Assembly: GCA_027475525.1 (NCBI GenBank)
Contig: JAMWFC010000052.1
Coordinates: 434,001-498,000, forward strand
Direction: 5' to 3'
Origin: Macrolepiota albuminosa
Taxonomy: Eukaryota; Basidiomycota; Agaricomycetes; Agaricales; Agaricaceae
DNA: 64,000 bases
Position numbers and translations under genes: made by a program. Below are positions 33,960 through 44,962 of this stretch, one piece after another. Under the pieces are notes generated by a model that worked only from the letters and a program-made list of their open reading frames with translations, was not told the DNA's origin and searched no databases. The number at the start of each line of letters is the position of its first letter. Position 1 is the stretch's first letter.

Positions 33960-36900
33960 GGATGACGTTACTGATTGCCTTGCTTGTCCTGACCATTACC
34001 TCGCACAATAGCGATGCTGTGATTGTGTTGAATCAAGAATATTTTGTCGCAGATGTTTCTGCTGCACGCACGACTCCAACCTGTTTCACTGACCTGAAGT
34101 ATAAAATGGTAGGTATTTCCAACCAATGAATATGTCGGATATTGGAGGGTATTTCTATATCCAACACAATTCATTGCATGCAAACTGTCATCAAGGGAAG
34201 GTCAGGGTCAGGGCTTTTGAGGACCACGAGCGGAAAAAGGACATTCAGGAGCAAGAGTTTTTATGACTCAAATATTAACTGGATGCTGAACTTCCATCAG
34301 TGGATAGCGACCCGGGACATCTGGCAGCGCATCCATCCATGACTTCAGATTTCCTGAGCAGACTTCAAGATGCCAGCCTTGATTAAATCATGGAAGAGGA
34401 AGAGCAACAGGATTCAGAGAATAATGTGCCAATAGAAGATATTCCAGATGATCGGCCAGCTATGAACAGGTTCCGTATAGACAAATATGATTGCTTTGGG
34501 AATTCAATTCAACGGATTGTTCACATAACTGGAGTACACTACATCACTGTCATTTCATGTGAGTGTTCTGAGATGGATGTCTTGGTGGAGGATACCATCC
34601 GCTTGCAGCTGGTCCCCAGTACATTTGATCGGACACAAACATATTTTACAACGGCTGTGCTGGACGACTTCTGTCTGACAAATCTAGAGTGCAAAGCATC
34701 CGCCTACCAGTACTGGCAGAAAATTGCAAAAATAACTTCCCCGATTGCATCTTCTGGTGAGGTGGATAACCTTTACTGCAAGCTACGATGAATTTCTCAT
34801 TTATGGTGGTGGCTGAAGAAGTTGAAGTGGGCAGGCTTTGGCCATAATGAATTGAGGCATTTCATGACGCCGGACCGTGGTGAACTTGCAATATTCTGTC
34901 CAACTTGTCTCCAACCAGGAGTCAATCTTCTATCCAACTGGGAAGAAGATCCTGTCCAGTAGAAGTTCAATTGTTCTTTAATGATGGATGGCAACTTCAA
35001 GGCAGATCACATCCAACATTCTAATCCTGCTCATGATATATGGCATTCAGAAGGCGGTGGTATGATGGCCAGGAGGGATGAGCTTACCCACTATCTCAAG
35101 CGTGCAAAAGAACAGCCAACAGTGAGTGACATTCTTTAACTCTACCTATCTGCCGTCCACTCATCAATTCAATCCTGTCTGTTGGCTATCCGCTGGACCT
35201 CTTTCTGTCCAGGGAGCCGCTTGTGAAAACACATTCAAAGGCCCTGATGATGAACAAGTCATGCAACATTACTGGTATTGTTGCAACGGCATGTACACGG
35301 CATGGCTGCTTTGCTCCTAATAGTGTAACAAACTTGACCCGTGGTGAAGGCCAGGTTTACACAGACTTTTCCATCACACGGGCAGTTAAGACGACCAACA
35401 TGGATGGGATTCAGCGTCTCCTACTGGTATATGACATAGCATGCCAGTGGTGTGTCAAATTTTCTGAACAGCTTGCCAAGGCCAGAGAAGTCCTGCCAGA
35501 TAATCTACTCATGGACTTTGCAATAGGACTTCTTCATGTCCATGGGCATAAGGAGGATTGTTTTTTCCGCTTTGCCCCGTCCTTCATTTCTGGGGCCGGT
35601 CATTTGGCTGGGGAGATAATTGAAAGTCTCTGGTCTACACTAAATGAAGTCTCACAGATGGCCCGTACGGCTACCTTGGCACATTGGGCAGAAATCCTTG
35701 ATGATCACATGTGTGACTCAAACTGGAAGAAGCTGCTTGACATGGTTCCATTCCTATGTCAAAAGTACAGGACTGATGTTGAGATGAAAGATGCAGCCAT
35801 TCAATATTTCACTAAGCGATCTGTCAGAATATCAATGAATTTACTAACAAGCTGGGAAGCTGGAATAGCTAAGGCAGAAAGGCTCAGAGAGAAGGGAAAC
35901 CATAAAGCAATGGATATTCTCAAAGCTTGTACAATGACCTTCAATAGTGTAAGTGAAGACTGAATGGCAGCAGACAGTGAAAACCACTCAACGGATGTTG
36001 CAGCGACGGATATTTATTCCTTCTGGATTCAACTTGCCCTTGACATTGAGGAGCAGCAGTAAGGTGTATTGCTGATGGCCCAACCTATTTCATTAATTGG
36101 AAGCTCAGAATTGCAATTCAGGACTAGGTTCACCATTTAAATTGGCATGCAAGCAATGATGATCAGTAAAAGGTCGAGACAGAAAGAGAACTATTAAGGG
36201 TTCGACTCAATGTCCTTGCTGCTTCTCAGAACAGGAGCGGATTTATTGCTAGTGGAAGGTGGACTGCCTTCCTGGAACCAGATGAAGTTTCTAGAGCCTT
36301 TGACAACAATAAAATGGCGGAAGATGGACAACTAGCAGATCTGCTGGTACCGCTAGCAGATAACCTTGGACCAACAGATGTAGTTGTTCCAGAAGATTTT
36401 AAAATCTCCTTCCCATCTATGATCATGAGTAATGTCTCATCATTAACAATGATAGAGTACAATCTGTGCTTGATTCAAATTGAAAAGCTCCTGCAAGCCC
36501 TTTGAGAATTCATTGCAGAGAAATTATTCCTATATTCTCATGTCATCCAGGTCGTCCCAAGTAAGAATGTGAAAACTTGAGCTTGCACATCTCTTCAATG
36601 AATCCAGGCCTCAATTCTGATGAAGGCTTATGCCTATGCACAATGCCGCAGTGCTCTGCTGCAACTGGGATTGGAGCCCAGCATTCAGAGAAAGTATTCA
36701 GTTCTATAGAAAGTGGATTTGAATGCAAGCATCGCTATACAAGATCCCAACATTCCTGGTTCATCAAGGATCAAGATATCTTGGATATGGCACTCTAATT
36801 CTGATGCAAAAAATAAATCTGCAACTATTTCTGAATGTAAGTCCTCTTATTAATATTTTTGTTATCATTACATCTGTTTGTGAACATATCTCTTCAGTTA

Positions 36901-37140
36901 ATCATGTTCATTATCTATGTGCTAGAGCACAACGCAACAGATGGACAGAGGAATATCAGCTTGTCATGAGTGAAATGGAGTGGACAGTTCAGTATTTCTT
37001 CAACTAGACAGATATTTGGTCAAAGCATGGTATATCAGTGAAGAAAAGAGGTCTCCAGTCATATGCGCACAAAAAGGTGGCCATGTGGCAAGAATTGGCC
37101 TTGATGGCAATTGATAAATTTACATGGGTGCTTCCTGATT
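33960..37140 (+). pseudogene. KDZ-family transposase relic
   Basis: Plus strand. A cysteine cluster CCDCVESRIFCRRCFCCTHD..FH (about 34015-34105) corresponds to the CxC domain of KDZ transposases. Then come VPSTFDRTQTYFTTAVLDDF and LTNLECKASAYQYW (34390-34790), FCPTCLQPGVNLLSNWEED (about 34900), and three acidic residues in RNase H-like contexts: MDGNFKADH (about 34990), LLVYDIACQW (about 35435) and GEIIESLWSTLNEVS (about 35610), a plausible D-D-E triad. A likely intron is 35119-35215. The C-terminus continues to RAQRNRWTEEYQLVMSEMEW and LQSYAHKKVAMWQEL (37120). Stops near 34011, 34106, 34789, 34960 and 35961 make it non-functional. Confidence 0.75.
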
Positions 37141-37633
37141 TTATTTCCTCCCAAACTGCAAGAGATCCGCTGTGAAAATGGTGGATGCAGAGACAGATTG
37201 ATATGACAGATGCAGAGACAGATTGAACTGATAGGTGCAGCTTGCTGCCATCAGCAGATGATCGGAACAGATTTGTGACAGTCACATGCAACGGAATTGT
37301 TGAAAATCACTTTTGTTTACAAGATACAAAAATCTGATATATAGCAGTATCCGCTCCTACAAGCTACAGTGCAATAGCATCTATCTCTGTATCACACAAT
37401 ATCATGTCCCAAGCTACTGTACTAGAAAATTTGCAAGAAGTTGTTGACTACATCAAGTTATGCCTCATTGCAGCACTTTCTGTATTTGGCAATTTTGCGC
37501 CAAGTTTTGAAGTGGAAGAGGCATGGATTATCTAGCATTTAGACAAGGAGTTGGTAAAATAACTTCAAAACGTGTAAATATATTATGATTTGAATGTGGG
37601 CCATGGAACTTTGTATTGTCATATCTGAGGGCT

Positions 37634-37787
37634 GCATCACTGAATAATGTGGTCTGCAATGTCCCAAACATTATCAAAAGCATGAGCCAATTTTTCCCTC
37701 TCCAAAATCAGCATCACTGAATAATGTGGTCTGCAATGTCCCAAACATTATCAAAAGCATGAGCCAATTTTTCCCTCTCCAAAATCA
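37634..37787. repeat. 77-bp tandem duplication 10 (cargo relic 3)
   Basis: 37634-37710 and 37711-37787 are identical. Confidence 0.98.
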
Positions 37788-38607
37788 GCAAACTTTGCCC
37801 ACAGAGATCCTGGAGTTTGTTGGTGCCCATCAAGGTCTTATCAGGAATCTGTATGGCTGTAATTGGTAAAACCACATTGGCCAAGAGGATGTTCAGGTCT
37901 TAAGCAATGAAATGCTAGAGCATTGCCTTCTCATACATCAGCAAAGCTTCCTCTCTATTGAAAGCTTCTTAACATGCAACCGCTGGCCACCCATAATATT
38001 GCCATCCAATGGATTGGTATCCGTCCCAGCACCAGACAATTTGCTTTGTGTGTTTGCAGGTAGCAGATCTGCCAGGGGCCACCAGCAGACGCTTCTAGCT
38101 CTAGACAAGTGGCGGTCGCTGGATAAGACGGAACATATGCTAATGGCCAACAATGTGATCTGCCTATTTGCTGGCAGCAAGTCCGTTGCTGCTTTCATTG
38201 TCAGTTCTATTGCCAGGTCCATGTATCCTGCTCAGATAGGCCAATTGACAGGCATTGAGTTCCATACCAATAGTATTGATGATAAGCAGCCTGATCCTTA
38301 AGACTGCCTCTCTATGGCCCATCTTACTACTTTCCCTGATGTCAACTCTCTCCAATGGCCATCCTTGACACATATCAAACCCTCGAACACACAACATCCA
38401 TTCCACCACCTCTATAGTCAGAGTAAACCTGAACTGATATATGGCTCTACAATGGAAAACTCTCGCATTGTGGTTCAACCAGCATCCCAACTTTCTTCTG
38501 CCCTAGTAGCTCATATCTGCCAGACATTTATAGAGCTGGGGAAAACTAACGACGACCAGATAAATATCCCTAATCCATCCATTAGTGACCCTGAATTAGA
38601 GAGTATC

Positions 38608-38874
38608 TCTCCTTTGTTTATTGTGGCAGATGACGAGATGGAAGACAAATCTTTGCTGCCTTTGTTCATTTCTGCAAAAGAGGAGACAGAAGACAAATTT
38701 TTGCCACCTTTGTTCATTCTTGCAGAAGAGGAGATGGAAGAGGATTCTTTGCCTCCTTTGTTCATTCCTGTGGAAGAGGAGACCAAAGACAATGATTTGC
38801 CCCCTTTGTTCATTCCTGCAGAAGAGGAGATGGACGATGATTCTTTGCCACCTCTATTCATTGTTGGTGAAGGA
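38608..38874 (+). repeat. 48-bp coding tandem repeat (16 residues, 5 units plus a partial)
   Basis: Units start at 38608, 38656, 38704, 38752 and 38800, with a partial unit at 38848. Each encodes (S/L/P)PLFI followed by an acidic stretch, and units differ mainly at synonymous or acidic positions. The period is exactly 48 bp, so the frame is kept. Confidence 0.85.
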
Positions 38875-39522
38875 GCAAAAGGACTAACAGCAATGGAGAC
38901 TGTGGCAGCCAGTGACGGCAGACAAATGGAAGTCCGGAGTGGCAGATGTATGGTGATCAAGGACAAAGAAAACCTTCTGCTACTATTTTTTGTGATGGCA
39001 AAAGAGACGAATAGAGGCATGGCAGCTGATGACAAAAAAAATCTTCCACCGCTTTTTGATGTAATGGCTCTTCAATCCCAGTTTTCCCCCTTCCAACAAT
39101 CTACTTCTCCAATCCTACCTACTGGTAACAATGTCTGGGAGTAGAAGGAATATGAGACACATATAACTCGACGTGAAGATCAGAGAAGAATTAACAAATT
39201 GTATCAACAACATAAGTATAATTTGGCACTGGTAATTATAGTTAATTTATTTCAACAGAACAAGAATTTTGTGCTAGAGCAAAACATGGTTGATGTAGGC
39301 CAATTGGCCCTTTCAATCAAGCTAGTCATACTGATGATGTGGCTGTTGATATGTCAGAGTCACCCTCATTATCTTCATTATCATGCCTGATAGCAAACTA
39401 TGAAGACATCACACTTACTAGACCTCAGAGGCTATATACACCAGATGACTTTGCATTTTTGACAGCAGACTACCTGCTTGATGAGGATTTGTTCTATTCA
39501 GATGCATTATATAAATCTAATA

Positions 39523-39676
39523 AAGAGGAGGAATACACATCGGACAAGTAATTTAATCCTTAGTTACTATAATTCTTGGCTTTTCCATTGGTTATTTTTA
39601 AGAGGAGGAATACACATCGGACAAGTAATTTAATCCTTAGTTACTATAATTCTTGGCTTTTCCATTGGTTATTTTT
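39523..39676. repeat. 77-bp tandem duplication 11 (end of cargo relic 3)
   Basis: 39523-39599 and 39600-39676 are identical. Confidence 0.98.
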
Positions 39677-39699
39677 CATCAAGATTAACCATCCTATTG

Positions 39700-40230
39700 T
39701 GCCACTGACAAATCCATTATAAATCTGTTTGATCCATTACCTCCAGTTGTGTACTAGAAGAAACATAAACTGATAATATTCTGCTAGACTACAGGACATT
39801 CTGTGGATTATACATAAATATTGCTCTAGTATTGTATACTAGGCTACAGCACTGTACTACAGACATTTCAATTAGTTTGGACAAGACTCAGGTCCACTAA
39901 GATTAACCATCTCATTGTTTTATTCTATTATGCCACTCTCATGAATGCAAAAAACCACACACTATTCAACGATTACACAAGGAGGACTCAAATCCTCGAA
40001 TTGTGCACTAGAAGAAATATAGATTGACAATATTTTGCTAGACCACAGGACGTTGTAAATAAAATTACAACCTTACTTTGTTTATCATACTGTGTAGTAA
40101 ATAACAATTAGTAAAACAAAGTTGAGTCATGTTTAATATGCACTAGCAGGATTCAAACCTACCTCTTGTGCACAATGTGAAATATCAATGTATTAATATT
40201 CCATTAGACCACAAGTCCTTACCAAAAATC
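39700..40230 (-). repeat. Array of tRNA-like modules (right, inverted)
   Basis: Minus-strand modules at about 40140-40225, 39960-40060 and 39735-39800 carry GTGGTCTA..GAATATT and B-box-like GGTTTGAATCC or GGATTTGAGTCC sequences. Spacers match those of the left array (GATAAACAAAGTAAGGT), so the two arrays are inverted relatives. Confidence 0.55.
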
Positions 40231-40239
40231 AGTACAGTG

Positions 40240-41133
40240 TACAATGCCAGCAGGTCACAATGGATGCTGACAAACTCCGACAAATGCCAGCTGATGGCTG
40301 CTGATGCCAACGCCCCTTTCAAGCTACAAAAACTCTTTTGGGAGGTATGCCACCCCCCTTCCACCTCAAAAAATCTATATGGGGACCTGCAGAAACGTAG
40401 GTGGGCATCCATTCATTGTGTTATCTGACCTTTAAATCTATCTGTTAGTAACAGACCTGGGGTGCAACAGTTAAATGTGTGTTCTGTTGCTGGAGGCTTC
40501 CCCAAGGCTGGGGGTTCGATTCCTCCCCACAAGCATACAGAGATCAGAGTCACCTTTTTTTTTTTGATCCAACCAGCCCTCATAGACCTGCATAGGCCTC
40601 TGCAAATATCTACTGGTGCCCTGCACAGGCCTGCATAAGTTTAAGTCTATCAATGTACGTTTGCATAGGTATCTGCTGGTGGCTTGCATAGGCCTGCAGG
40701 GCCCTTTTGTGGACGTACGCTGGCATCAGGGGTGGAAAAAGGAGAAAAGGAGAGGCACACAGCCTTGAGTTATTGTGGAGAGGAAGGGAGAGGGAAGGAA
40801 AGTGGGAAACCTTGAGGAGGATTTATTCATGCCATGACGTCCACTAATAGAGGAGGTTTTCACTCTTGGGCTGATGTCCGCTGGTGGCCGCTGATGCACA
40901 TTGATGTCCACTAGTGTCTGCTGGCATCCACCAAGCCTGCATGCACATGTGTGCCCACCTTTTATTGATCCACTGGACCGTGTCATACAGCACATTGTGA
41001 CACATCTGCAGCTCTATAGCACTGTGGGCACTGCTCTGCTCCAGTGTAGCAGACTCTGCTGGACACATATGGTACAGCACAAAGCAAGCTCCTGTACAAC
41101 ATATGACATGTACCGTTGTGATGCCCTACTCTG
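40240..41133 (-). repeat. Right inverted arm (TIR-like)
   Basis: Inverted counterpart of 25958-26850, sharing the same order of landmarks: outer CAGAGTAGGG, AATAAAAGG, a pyrimidine tract, the tRNA-like module (40456-40533) and the inner GGCATCAGCAGCCATCAG. Substitutions dominate over rearrangements, which supports common origin by inversion or as paired element ends. Confidence 0.75.
40456..40533 (+). repeat. tRNA-like module in right arm
   Basis: Plus-strand counterpart of 26558-26635 with GGGTGCAACAGTTAAAT and GGGGGTTCGATTCC boxes. A run of 11 T follows 22 bases downstream (about 40555-40565), which would end Pol III transcription. Confidence 0.55.
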
Positions 41134-42012
41134 TTATGGTGGTGTATTCACTCAACTAAGGAGTCCCAGTGCCATCGCCAAAGATGGAAAAAAAGTACTA
41201 GCTGAAGCTCACTCCACTGGAAAGCTTCGATGGGTACAAATTCCCTGTGTCCAAGGAAGCAGTAAACCTATTCTCTTGCCTGACGTTAGAGAAGTACTAG
41301 AAGACTGGAATGCCAGGTGGCTTGTATCACATAAACGCATGCAAAACATGTTTGATCTCACCAGAATGTGAAAAAAAGCCGTTTTTGAACATATCAAGCA
41401 GTCTCAGCCTACTCTATCAGATTTTGACAAGGAGCCTGAAACACTTCAGGTTAATGAGTTACATCACGCTCCAACTAGTCACCACAATTGGCTTGACTGG
41501 TCTGACTCTGACCATGAACTCTCTCCAGAAATCACTAATATGTGAACTGCTGGACATCTGGATAAAACAGACATATATGACCCATATGTGTAGTACTCTA
41601 CGTGCATACATAGCATACTATGTGGGCAGTCATATACTAGGGTTTTATGTTGAAATATATTTGACCATGGGGCCCTAAGTTCCTGCCTGGCTAGGAAGTA
41701 GGATGTTAGACCTGCCAACCTCTATACATTATTACAATGAACTCCTCACCACTAACTGGAGGTGTGTGGGTGTGTTGACAGAGCCACTGGGCCAAGGACT
41801 AAGAGCCTGACACAGCTGAAGAAGCGTTTTAACATACCAAACCACTGTAAGAGTCACCTTATAGCAAAGATTATGGCTAAGTCCTAACTATACTCAAGCA
41901 ATGCCCCACTATCAGCCTCTCAATGCAGAAATGCAAGAAGAAGTATGATACACTAGGTCTGTAAGAGTCATAGGTACTCTCTGTCTATTCACACTATCCC
42001 AATGAAATAACG
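41134..42012 (+). pseudogene. Unrecognised coding relic outside the right arm
   Basis: A plus-strand frame (about 41150-41371) encodes SPSAIAKDGKKVLAEAHST and LLPDVREVLEDWNARWL; after a stop the same frame continues with AVFEHIKQSQPTLSDFDKEP and NWLDWSDSDHELSPEI to about 41535. The composition is protein-like but I do not recognise the family. The rest to 42012 shows no gene. Confidence 0.3.
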
Positions 42013-42753
42013 GTGGATTCTCATAGAGATATAATCACGGATCAATATGGCCTACCTGCCTTTTGAACTAAAAAAGTTCCTGATAGCAGGGGCCTACTGT
42101 GATAATGATATCCAAATAATACACTAGTTCATACCATATCCTATGCAGCAAGTAACTACATTTAGTGCTGGAATGCAGACATACTAACTACATGTTATAT
42201 GCTCAGATAAAAATCAACCTGAGTATTCTAAATGTAAGTGACTATTGATCTTAAAAAGACAATGTACAGTTAAAACTTACACATCCTATACAAGCCTGAT
42301 ATCCCTAGTCAGTATATGTGCTATAGAGCGCATAAACACTAGCTGGCAAACTGGTTTTCAAAAGGAGGCACAATGACATTTGTTATTGCTATATATAGAA
42401 CAAGGTGTGCCATTACTATTAATTCACAAATGGCCTTGTTCCCCTGCCTTAGATGGCAATAAAACAATGATATAAGTGAGAACAAGTAAGTAACTGTGTG
42501 GGCAAAACAATAAGTTATTGTTCTGCACTATAAGGAAAACAATAGCATTATAGTTGTATGCCGCACTAATTAACTGAAAACCGCACAGGCTATTGTCTAT
42601 TGAAAAACAATAGAAGTGGAAAAACCAAGGAGATTCAAAGGATCTGATGAGCCTATAAAAAGGCAAAACTTGGATTGGCTTGAATGCCAAGTTATCCAAA
42701 TTCTTCTACCTCACTCATTGCAAACATACACTTGAGCTCTGCTCCTCCCCCCA
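42013..42753 (+). repeat. R2 dispersed repeat, copy B
   Basis: Homologous to 23866-24482, including the hairpin (one mismatch) and CTATAAAAAGG near 42655, with extra sequence at about 42150-42290. It joins directly to the ORF relic at 42755, a junction not present in copy A. Confidence 0.7.
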
Positions 42754-42754
42754 G

Positions 42755-43715
42755 CTTTTTGCTAAGCAGATTGAATGCCTCTCAAAGATTCTTAGAGGCC
42801 TCAATGAAGCGCATAGGAGTGAGGCATGTATGCATATTGTCATTGCCTCAGGCCAGAATCATTTTGGCAACATTAAGAAGGAGAACTTTATCTGTGGATT
42901 TGTCATCCAAATTGAACGAGTGCACTACCTTTGTGTGAATGGTCTGGGGAGAATTGTTTACTAAATCTATATGATGATTAATAAAGAAATGAAGAGGTGG
43001 AGGGAAGCGATTTCAAATGTTAAGTAGGTAGATGGTGGGAATGACTACCTCACAAGATTTTCCCAAAGAATGCTTAACTGGGTTGGCCATCTCCATACTA
43101 CCCAACAGATTCGCTCAAATCGTGCCATCAGTCTCCTTATCCTTCTCCTTAGAGGCCTGTTGTTTGACCTCAGCTTGTTTCTTGCTCTGAATTTGAGTAG
43201 CCAAGATATTCTGGAGAAGTAATGGTAGTAAAGGAGACAAAAGGACACAGAGAGCTTCACTATCAATAAGATCTTGGATCTCTTCTTTAGTGTAGAGAGG
43301 TAAATGGGCTTGAGAGGAGGACTGATATCTAAGTCTCAGGGCCAAGAAACTGGAGTATTTTTGACATTGATGGTCTGAAGAACACTAGCATCATTGAACT
43401 TCTCTGCGGCAGCATTCTAGCAGACTCTGACAGCCAGCAACAGTTTGAAGCAACTGATCCCATCAGGCTGAAGAACCTTCTCATTAAAATCAAAATCTTC
43501 TGATATGGGGCCTGGTATTCCTGCATTAGGCAACAATGTGGTCTTGAGAGGAAGATCAATGACTGCATTACTTGCAGTATTAGAAAATGCGGCTTGAGAA
43601 GGGGAGTTGCAATCATTTGAGCCTGGGGTAGAAGAAGGGGGATTGAACCCAAGGATGGATAGCATTAGAATGAGACATAAAGTAACAATATTATTATAAG
43701 CTGAGACAATGACAA
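42755..43715 (-). pseudogene. DIRS-like element ORF relic, copy B
   Basis: Minus strand, homologous to 22700-23865 and better preserved: FNEKVLQPDGISCFKLLLAV, LYTKEEIQDLIDSEALCVL and KKQAEVKQQASKEKDKETDG are readable. The N-terminal extension to about 43715, missing from copy A, is present here. The 3' part, RT, RNase H and recombinase are absent. Confidence 0.55.
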
Positions 43716-43878
43716 GTAGTAAAAGCAAAAATGAAAGAAGTTGAAATAAAACAGTGCAGGTTTCACCTCAAACACAATAGTAGGAGCATCCAAAAAAGGA
43801 AAGAGCACAGTCCACATAGGCTACCCACCTTATTTCACACTGGGCTAGCAGGCAAGCCCATAGCACAGCTTCCAATAA
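43716..43878. repeat. R1 dispersed repeat, copy B
   Basis: Nearly identical to 17825-17985, starting GTAAAAGCAAAAATGAAAG and ending CTTCCAAT before diverging. Confidence 0.7.
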
Positions 43879-44862
43879 ACATCTAATCTAGCAGCAAAAT
43901 TATAGCAAAATAATTGACCCAGAAATTTTTTTAAAGCCTGGGCTGAGAGTGGTACCCTCCCTACCCCCTGGTACATGATTTACCATGTGATGTCTCCTTG
44001 CTTTGATTACAAATATTTGTTCTTATAGCATCTTGAAGTCTCAGTTGCCCCTGTCTACCTTAGCTTATAGCAACTTCTCTACATCTACCATGCCAATTCA
44101 TTTGTCTTTATTGCCAAATGAAACATGCTCTGCAACTTCTCAACAGGGTAATGGAACTCCTCGCTTCAGTCCCTACAAAGATTTCTCTCATTGCTCATAT
44201 TTGAACACTGGGCATTTACATTTGTTCTCAACACTGTTGGCCACAATGAATGCAAGGGCTTTAGTAGATTTGGTCATCACTCATTTGTGGGCCCCCTTTA
44301 CAACAAACACTATTCTTCTGCAATAAATGACTTTCTCTGCTTTTGTGACTGCCATGGCATGCCATGACATCTAGCCTTTTCTACTTTGGAAGATCTTTTG
44401 TGTTTTTATGTGGCTTTGATAGTGGGGTCTTTGATGGGTTGGTCACACTGCAAGTAATAAACTATCAGGCCTGCACTTGTGGCATATTCAAAATAAATAG
44501 CCTTGGCCGAGTTCTTTGAGGTTGAAACATACCTTGCATGGTGTAAAAAATCCTTGCCCAGATTCCTCCTTCAAACAGGAACAATCTCTGGTTTTTCTGG
44601 ACATGCTCGATGTCATCAAAGTGAACCTGGATTTGGCTAATTCTCTGCATGCTTGTATTTGAGCAGTCACTACTACTGCTTTATGGGGACAAATATGTTT
44701 AGGCAAATTTCTCGCACCAAAAAAACAAGAATTCAACCTTTTTTTACTTCTGGCCTGGTGATACGACGCTGTACCAGCAGTCAGGGACACAACATGCACC
44801 AGAAGTCAAAATAAACATTTAATCATAAGACTGAAAACTGTAAGCCTCCTGGTAGCAGTCTC
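43879..44862. other. No recognised gene before the gap
   Basis: Only short open frames without recognisable motifs are present on either strand. The stretch ends at the assembly gap. Confidence 0.4.
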
Positions 44863-44962
44863 NNNNNNNNNNNNNNNNNNNNNNNNNNNNNNNNNNNNNN
44901 NNNNNNNNNNNNNNNNNNNNNNNNNNNNNNNNNNNNNNNNNNNNNNNNNNNNNNNNNNNNNN
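44863..44962. other. Assembly gap, 100 N
   Basis: Exactly 100 N, the conventional filler for a gap of unknown length. It cuts the 3' part of the first DUF6533 gene. Confidence 0.99.

Larger units (their letters stand above)
37405..39551 (+). pseudogene. Cargo relic 3: acidic protein with 16-residue LPPLFI repeats
   Basis: The plus strand starts MSQATVLENLQEVVDYIKLC at 37405, is interrupted (including by a 77-bp duplication at 37634-37787), and continues as frames 37912-38301, 38314-39144 and 39339-39551 ending in SDALYKSNKEEEYTSDK. The middle frame has five units of 16 residues built on LPPLFIPAEEEMxDDS (38608-38847) and later single echoes (NLLLLFF, NLPPLFDV). No known domain was recognised. 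Its position beside the KDZ relic within the inverted arms suggests element cargo; breaks may be introns, decay or assembly artefacts. Confidence 0.4.
25958..41133 (+). mobile_element. Candidate KDZ-type transposon (about 15.2 kb) with long inverted arms and cargo relics
   Basis: An arm beginning CAGAGTAGGGCATCACAACG at 25958 recurs in inverted orientation ending at 41133, and the similarity runs inward for about 900 bp (25958-26850 against 40240-41133). Further in, arrays of tRNA-like modules face each other (27290-28700 and 39700-40230). The roughly 11 kb interior holds a KDZ transposase relic and three other gene relics. KDZ transposases (named by Iyer and colleagues) move large basidiomycete DNA elements. 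No target-site duplication was found at the arm ends, so the borders, and even the unity of the structure, are inference. Confidence 0.55.

Noticed and set aside
2262..39676. The 77-bp duplications as a new family of biological tandem repeats or recombination footprints
   Set aside because: The repeated sequences are unrelated to one another and only the length is shared, which fits an assembly k-mer better than a biological mechanism.
26558..40533. Functional tRNA genes in the inverted arms and arrays
   Set aside because: Box-like sequences and some acceptor pairing exist, but anticodon stems do not fold and no anticodon is assignable.
25958..41133. TET/JBP dioxygenase or DNA methylase as KDZ cargo
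   Set aside because: Such genes are known near KDZ transposases, but no HxD...H dioxygenase or methylase motif was seen in the readable frames.
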